NCBI GenBank assembly: GCA_031292555.1
Contig: JARLGV010000094.1
Span: 1-35,574, forward strand
Direction of reading: 5' to 3'
Length of the DNA stretch: 35,574 bases
Source of the DNA: Fimbriimonas sp.
GTDB taxonomy: Bacteria; Armatimonadota; Fimbriimonadia; Fimbriimonadales; Fimbriimonadaceae
The notes below the pieces were generated by a model. The model saw only the letters and a list, made by a program, of their open reading frames with translations. It was not told where the DNA came from and made no database searches. Position numbers and translations under genes: made by a program. Shown here in pieces: positions 31,343 through 35,574 of the stretch. Numbering within the stretch: the stretch's first letter is position 1; every line of letters starts with the position of its first letter.

Positions 31343-33949
31343 ATGGACCTGAGCAACATGCCGACGCGCTACGACGCGTCCCTGACGGAGCACAAATGGT
31401 ATCAGCGGTGGGAATCCGCCGGTCTCTTTCAACCATCCAACGATCCCAACCGCCCCGTCTTCACTATCACGATTCCCCCGCCGAACATCACGGGTTCTCT
31501 GCACATGGGCCATGCCCTTTGCTACCCAATCCAGGATCTGCTCGGACGCTACCACCGCCTCCTCGGTAAAAACGTTCTGATCCTTCCCGGCCAAGATCAC
31601 GCTGGCATCGCCACGCAGAGCGTTGTCGATAAGCAGCTTCGCAAGCAGGGCACTAGTTCTGCCCAAATCGGTCGCGACAAGTTTGTCGAAAAGGTATGGG
31701 AGTGGCGGCAAGAGAGCGGTGACACGATCCTCCACCAGCTTCGTACCCTCGGCTGCGCCTTCGACTGGACCCGCCAGCGCTTTACGCTCGATGAAAAATA
31801 CGCGGAAGCAGTGTTGACGGTGTTCATCGACTGGTATCGTCGTGGCCTCATTTTCCGCGGTAAACGGGTCGTAAACTGGGACCCAAAACTGCAAACCTCG
31901 GTGTCAGACATCGAAACCCTCCGCGAAACGCGCCGGGGCAAGCTCTATCACATCCGGTACCCGTATACCGACGGATCCGGTGAGATCGTGATCGCCACCA
32001 CGCGACCGGAGACGATGCTCGCCGACGTGGCCGTTGCGGTGCACCCCAGCGATACCCGATACAAGGACAAAGTTGGGAAAACGCTCCTCCTTCCACTCGT
32101 GAATCGGGAGATCCCGGTGATCGCCGACCCCTATCCCGATCCTACGTTCGGCACCGGCGCGGTCAAGATCACTCCCGCTCACGACCCTAACGACTATCAC
32201 GTAGGCGTGCGGCACTCCCTCGAGATGCCGGTTATCCTCGATCCTCAGGCTCGAATCTGCCTTGAAGGTCCGTACTGCGGCATGGACCGCAACGAGGCAC
32301 GCAAGCAAATCGTTCACGATCTGGAGCAGCAAGGATTTCTCGTGAAGATCGAGGATCATGAGATCCCCATCGTCATCAGCGATCGAAGCGGCGAGGTGAT
32401 CGAGCCGCTCCTGAGCGAGCAGTGGTTCTGCGATCAAGCCAAACTCGCTGAACCGGTCATCGAAGCCATTCAGCGCAAGGAAGTCGTATTCCACCCCGAG
32501 CGATATGAGCGGATCTTCCTGGAATGGATGCAGAACATCCGGGAATGGTGCCTGAGTCGCCAGCTTTGGTGGGGTCACCGGATACCTGTCTACTACACCG
32601 AAGACGGCACGCCCTTTGCTGCTCTCAATTGGGACGACGCCCAGAAGCAGGCCGGCGAACAGAAGATCGTGCGCCAGGACGAGGATGTACTCGACACATG
32701 GTTTAGCTCAGGCCTATGGCCGTTTGCGACTCTAGGATGGCCGGAAAAGACCGAAGACCTTCAGCACTTCTATCCGACCAGTTGCCTCGTTACGGATCGG
32801 AATATCATCAACCTTTGGGTTGCTCGCATGATGATGATGGGCTATGACCTGGCAGGCGCCCGGCCCTTCGGAGATGTGATGATCTACGCGACCGTGATGC
32901 GCGAAGACGGACGCCGCATGAGCAAGAGCCTCGGCACGGGCATCGACCCGATGGAGGTCATCGAGAAGCTCGGTGCCGACGCGCTTCGCTATACGTTGCT
33001 CAGTCAAACCGGCGAGAACCAGGAGCTTCGCTACAGCGAGAAGAAGACGGAGGAAGCCAGAAACTTCTGCAACAAGATCTGGAACGCAACTCGGTTCGCG
33101 CTGATGAACGTGGAAGGTCCTCTAGACGAACCAACCGCGCTCACGACCGTCGATAAGTGGCTTCTAAGCCGGCTCTATCAGACGGAAACGCAAGTGCGCG
33201 AAGCATACGACTCGTACAACATTCAGGCGGCCTGCCAGGCGATGTACCGCTTCTTCTGGTCTGAGCTATGCGACTGGTACATCGAAGTCTCCAAGCCTCG
33301 CCTGAACGATCCGGAGGACAAGCAGACGCCGCAGTGGGTTCTGTTGAACGCCATCGATGCCTTCCTCAAGATGATGCACCCGGTGATGCCTCACCTTACC
33401 GAAGAGCTCTACGAGCACCTTCCCGTGAAGGACAAGGCGCCATTTCTCATGGTCGCGGCATGGCCTCGCCAACCAGAACGCTTCAACCAGCCGGAGGCAG
33501 AGAATCAGATTGAGCGAATCTTCGCAATCACGAGGGCGGCACGCGCCCTCCGGGTTGGCCTCGACTTGGCCTCCATGAAGACCATCCCGACCCTCTATAT
33601 CGAGGGTGATCTGCAGGGCAACGACGCCGTTCTCGCATCTCAAGCTTGGGTAACCGATCTGGTGTACGGCCGACCGCGAGGTGAGGGATTCGTTTCGGCG
33701 ACCGCCGAAGGGGTCGACATACATTTGCCCATTGCCGGCCTTATCGATGCCGAGAAGGAACTTTCTCGCTTGGCGAAGGAGGAAGAGAGGACACTTGCCG
33801 ATCTCACGAAGTTGGAAGCACGCCTATCGAATCCTCAGTTCGTCGAACGCGCCAAGCCCGAGATCGTCGAAAAGGAGCAGCAAACGGCTCTGGACCTAAA
33901 GGAGAAACTTGCCAAGATCCAGGAACGGCGCAAGCTCTTCCAAGGCTAG
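31343..33949 (+). CDS. valS: Valyl-tRNA synthetase
   Basis: The 868-residue class I synthetase charges tRNA-Val. HIGH is present as HMGH (54-57, within PPPNITGSLHMGHA) and KMSKS as RMSKS (525-529). The CP1 editing domain is in place (ATTRPETMLADVAVAV near 215, and TPAHDPNDYHVG). WVARMMMMG before KMSKS is typical. The anticodon-binding domain and the C-terminal coiled coil (AEKELSRLAKEEERTLADLT, then KLEARLSNPQFVERAKPEIV) identify ValRS rather than IleRS or LeuRS. ATG at 31343 has GGAGGGAG at 31327-31334; the frame starts at 31298 but that part is not conserved. It ends one base short of the convergent comEC fragment. Confidence 0.97.
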   Translation: MDLSNMPTRYDASLTEHKWYQRWESAGLFQPSNDPNRPVFTITIPPPNITGSLHMGHALCYPIQDLLGRYHRLLGKNVLILPGQDHAGIATQSVVDKQLRKQGTSSAQIGRDKFVEKVWEWRQESGDTILHQLRTLGCAFDWTRQRFTLDEKYAEAVLTVFIDWYRRGLIFRGKRVVNWDPKLQTSVSDIETLRETRRGKLYHIRYPYTDGSGEIVIATTRPETMLADVAVAVHPSDTRYKDKVGKTLLLPLVNREIPVIADPYPDPTFGTGAVKITPAHDPNDYHVGVRHSLEMPVILDPQARICLEGPYCGMDRNEARKQIVHDLEQQGFLVKIEDHEIPIVISDRSGEVIEPLLSEQWFCDQAKLAEPVIEAIQRKEVVFHPERYERIFLEWMQNIREWCLSRQLWWGHRIPVYYTEDGTPFAALNWDDAQKQAGEQKIVRQDEDVLDTWFSSGLWPFATLGWPEKTEDLQHFYPTSCLVTDRNIINLWVARMMMMGYDLAGARPFGDVMIYATVMREDGRRMSKSLGTGIDPMEVIEKLGADALRYTLLSQTGENQELRYSEKKTEEARNFCNKIWNATRFALMNVEGPLDEPTALTTVDKWLLSRLYQTETQVREAYDSYNIQAACQAMYRFFWSELCDWYIEVSKPRLNDPEDKQTPQWVLLNAIDAFLKMMHPVMPHLTEELYEHLPVKDKAPFLMVAAWPRQPERFNQPEAENQIERIFAITRAARALRVGLDLASMKTIPTLYIEGDLQGNDAVLASQAWVTDLVYGRPRGEGFVSATAEGVDIHLPIAGLIDAEKELSRLAKEEERTLADLTKLEARLSNPQFVERAKPEIVEKEQQTALDLKEKLAKIQERRKLFQG

Positions 33950-33950
33950 T

Positions 33951-34784
33951 CTACTCTCGCACGAACCGCCCGTTGAGGAAGTCGAATGTGATGTCTCCCT
34001 CACGGTCGGTTCGGCAGATCTTGACGCCGTCTGCCTCTAGCCGGTCAACTACCTCCTTGTGCGGATGGCCATATCGGTTGTTCTTCCCGCAGCTTAGGAT
34101 CGCGTATTCAGGCCGAACGGTCTCGATCCAACTCTCGGATGTAGCGGTACGGCTGCCGTGGTGCCCTGCCTTCATGACCTCCGAGCGCCACCCACCAATC
34201 GGCTCCATTGCTTCCTCTGCCTTTACCGGCGCATCTCCGGTGAAGACGGCGGAAGCTGCCCCATCGACGATGCTCACGAACATCGATCCATCGTTCGTTT
34301 CCTGATTCTCGTCGATCGCCGGGCATTCGATTCGAATCTTGAATTCACCCAAACTGCCCTTCAACTCTGGGCCAAGCCACTTCACCTCTTCAGGCCGCTT
34401 CCCCCATTTTCTTAGTTGTTCGAGCAACTGAGTATTGTGTTGGAAGTACCGAGAAGCTGCGATTGTCGCTTCCGGAAACGCCCGGACAATCGCGCCAGTC
34501 CCACCTATATGATCCATGTCCGGATGAGACAACAGGATCAAGTCCACGCCATCTACTCCCATTTGGCGAAGGCGCGGCACGACGATGCGCTCGCCTGCAT
34601 CGGAAGTCGAGTCCTTTGGTCCAGAGTCAATCAGAATCGCCACACCCTCGGTTTCAAAGACGGCGCAATCCCCTTGACCGACATTCAGAAAGGTCAGCCG
34701 GGTTGGTCTGGGCCACAGAAGACCAACGACTGCTCCAATAAGTACGCAAGCGCACCCTCCGATGGCCAGATTACGGCTGGACAA
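33951..34784 (-). CDS. ComEC-type metallo-beta-lactamase domain protein
   Basis: The 277-residue product has one N-terminal hydrophobic segment (LAIGGCACVLIGAVVGLLW) and then the MBL domain that usually ends ComEC: LTFLNVGQGDCAVFE, ILIDSGPKD, LLSHPDMDHIGG (HxDxDH zinc motif), VFTGDAP and KAGHHGSRTATSESW. In ComEC this domain sits at the C-terminus of the DNA-uptake channel and is proposed to degrade one DNA strand. Here it starts from its own TTG at 34784, 14 nt inside the end of the membrane gene. A full TAAGGAGG lies 4 nt upstream and an in-frame stop closes the frame before it, so it is a separate protein. Confidence 0.9.
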   Translation of the reverse strand: MSSRNLAIGGCACVLIGAVVGLLWPRPTRLTFLNVGQGDCAVFETEGVAILIDSGPKDSTSDAGERIVVPRLRQMGVDGVDLILLSHPDMDHIGGTGAIVRAFPEATIAASRYFQHNTQLLEQLRKWGKRPEEVKWLGPELKGSLGEFKIRIECPAIDENQETNDGSMFVSIVDGAASAVFTGDAPVKAEEAMEPIGGWRSEVMKAGHHGSRTATSESWIETVRPEYAILSCGKNNRYGHPHKEVVDRLEADGVKICRTDREGDITFDFLNGRFVRE

Positions 34785-35574
34785 CCCGCCTCCTTACCGT
34801 AAGGATGAGTGCCCCATAGAACAGAACGAGCCAGTAACCGCTAAACGGCGGGAGATTCAACGAACTGCCTTCCCCACCCGTCCAGTCGAGCACGGTAAGC
34901 ACCCACTGGCTCAAGGGACCCAAAATATGGCTCGAGATGGCCGCTGCAACGGTGGGAAGCACGGTCGACAGGACATAGGTGAGGATCGATCCGCCCACAA
35001 GCAAAGGAGTGCACCACGCCACAAGGAGGTTCGAAAGGACGGACACCGCCGACACAACTCCGAAATAGTACGCCGAAAGCGGAAGCGCCGCTACACAAAT
35101 CACCCAAGATAGGCACAAGAAATCATTCGACCACCTAAGTAATAGTTGCCTTCGATCAGACAGATCGATAGGAGCCCGTTTAAAGAACAGCGCGACACAG
35201 GCGACAGTCACGAATGACAAAGCAAAACCGGGCGAGTATACGGCATGGGGGTTCCACAGGAGGTAACCGATGCCGGCCAGGGCAAGAGAGCTCAGTGCAT
35301 CCGGCTCCCGCCGGAAGAGATGTGCCGATAGGGCCAGGATACTCATCACGGAGGCGCGGACCACTGCTGGATTCAATCCTGCCGCGAGGGCGTAGAGGCA
35401 GAGAATCGAGGCAACCACGACAATCTGTGCCGGCCGTGACGCCGGCAGGAAACGGAGAAGCTGGAAGAGCAGGAACGCCAGGACAAACACTTGAAGACCG
35501 GAAGCGGTCACGATGTGAATGAGCCCGCTCTGCTTGAGTTTCCGGCTATCCGATGGATCGACAATCGAGCCGGC
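34771..35574 (-). CDS. comEC: ComEC membrane (competence) domain protein (partial)
   Basis: The frame is open from the right edge (267 codons plus stop within the window). It opens with KQSGLIHIVTASGLQVFVLA, the SGLH-like block of the Competence domain. It then shows GLNPAVVRASVMSIL, LALAGIGYLLWNPHAVYSPGF and several hydrophobic segments, typical of the DNA-translocation channel. The GTG at 35511 is not the start, since the conserved block begins before it; the 5' part, probably with the OB-fold domain, is outside the window. It stops at VRRRVVQP without the MBL domain, which follows as a separate overlapping gene. Confidence 0.88.
   Translation of the reverse strand, partial: AGSIVDPSDSRKLKQSGLIHIVTASGLQVFVLAFLLFQLLRFLPASRPAQIVVVASILCLYALAAGLNPAVVRASVMSILALSAHLFRREPDALSSLALAGIGYLLWNPHAVYSPGFALSFVTVACVALFFKRAPIDLSDRRQLLLRWSNDFLCLSWVICVAALPLSAYYFGVVSAVSVLSNLLVAWCTPLLVGGSILTYVLSTVLPTVAAAISSHILGPLSQWVLTVLDWTGGEGSSLNLPPFSGYWLVLFYGALILTVRRRVVQP
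34789..34796 (-). promoter_or_regulatory. Consensus ribosome-binding site inside the comEC end
   Basis: On the minus strand TAAGGAGG, the full anti-Shine-Dalgarno complement, lies 4 nt before the TTG of the MBL gene and inside the last codons of the membrane gene. Its TAA is the in-frame stop of the MBL reading frame upstream. It decides the 34784 start and shows that the split is a designed gene boundary. Confidence 0.8.

Noticed and set aside
34771-34784. Sequencing frameshift in comEC
   Set aside because: A complete Shine-Dalgarno and correct spacing before the second start argue for a true boundary; raw reads would still be the final test.
1-35574. Mobile elements, phage genes, tRNA or rRNA genes
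   Set aside because: No transposase, integrase, terminal repeat or RNA-gene pattern was recognised on either strand.

Overview
The window (about 57-58% G+C by eye) reads as an ordinary, densely coded chromosomal segment of a Gram-negative-type bacterium. Support for an outer membrane comes from a tripartite RND pump with a TolC-like channel. The protein repertoire suggests Armatimonadota, close to Fimbriimonadia: a large AfsR/LuxR-like ATPase start, a SigH-type sigma factor outside Firmicutes, RNase Y, YmdB, and glycine-rich PKD proteins. This assignment is an inference from family content, not from a marker alignment. There are no rRNAs, tRNAs, insertion sequences, phage genes or CRISPR arrays.

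Layout, left to right. (a) 1-7.3 kb: the 5' end of a divergent ATPase/regulator, then tetR - RND permease - very long membrane-fusion adaptor - TolC-like channel, a self-contained efflux operon with a palindromic operator candidate ahead of tetR. (b) 7.3-14.2 kb: PEP carboxylase, an MfpA/Qnr-like pentapeptide-repeat protein, a hypothetical protein, a secreted metzincin-like protease with an Asp third ligand, a HAD phosphatase and a Gfo/Idh/MocA dehydrogenase closed by a strong terminator. (c) 14.2-17.2 kb, minus strand: TSUP permease, lumazine synthase ribH, a LolA-like plus thioredoxin-like protein, and thymidylate kinase tmk. (d) 17.3-22.65 kb: priA, an OsmC-like peroxiredoxin, and a single 800-residue protein that joins a sugar-type solute-binding protein to a MalF-type permease. 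(e) 22.7-28.0 kb: recA - recX - rny - ymdB - secreted Gly-rich/PKD protein, closed by a perfect-stem terminator; a palindrome sits in the recA promoter. (f) 28.1-31.2 kb: SigH-like sigma factor, LuxR-type regulator with a degenerate receiver, cdsA and an orphan COG4586-type ABC ATPase. (g) 31.2-35.6 kb: a perfect parS site, valS with a 5' hairpin that overlaps its ribosome-binding site, and a comEC that is split into two overlapping genes and runs off the right edge.

Points most worth a second look: the binding-protein/permease fusion without visible MalG or ATPase partners; the perfect 16-bp parS site; the recurrence of -10-like hexamers 5-9 nt upstream of start codons that lack a Shine-Dalgarno sequence (tetR, ppc, tmk, priA, osmC), suggesting leaderless mRNAs; the RND pump that lacks the proton-relay lysine and pairs with an adaptor whose hairpin arms are about 100 residues each; and the split comEC with a full-consensus Shine-Dalgarno inside the end of its first half. 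I did not find a whole gene cluster that is clearly a new system.
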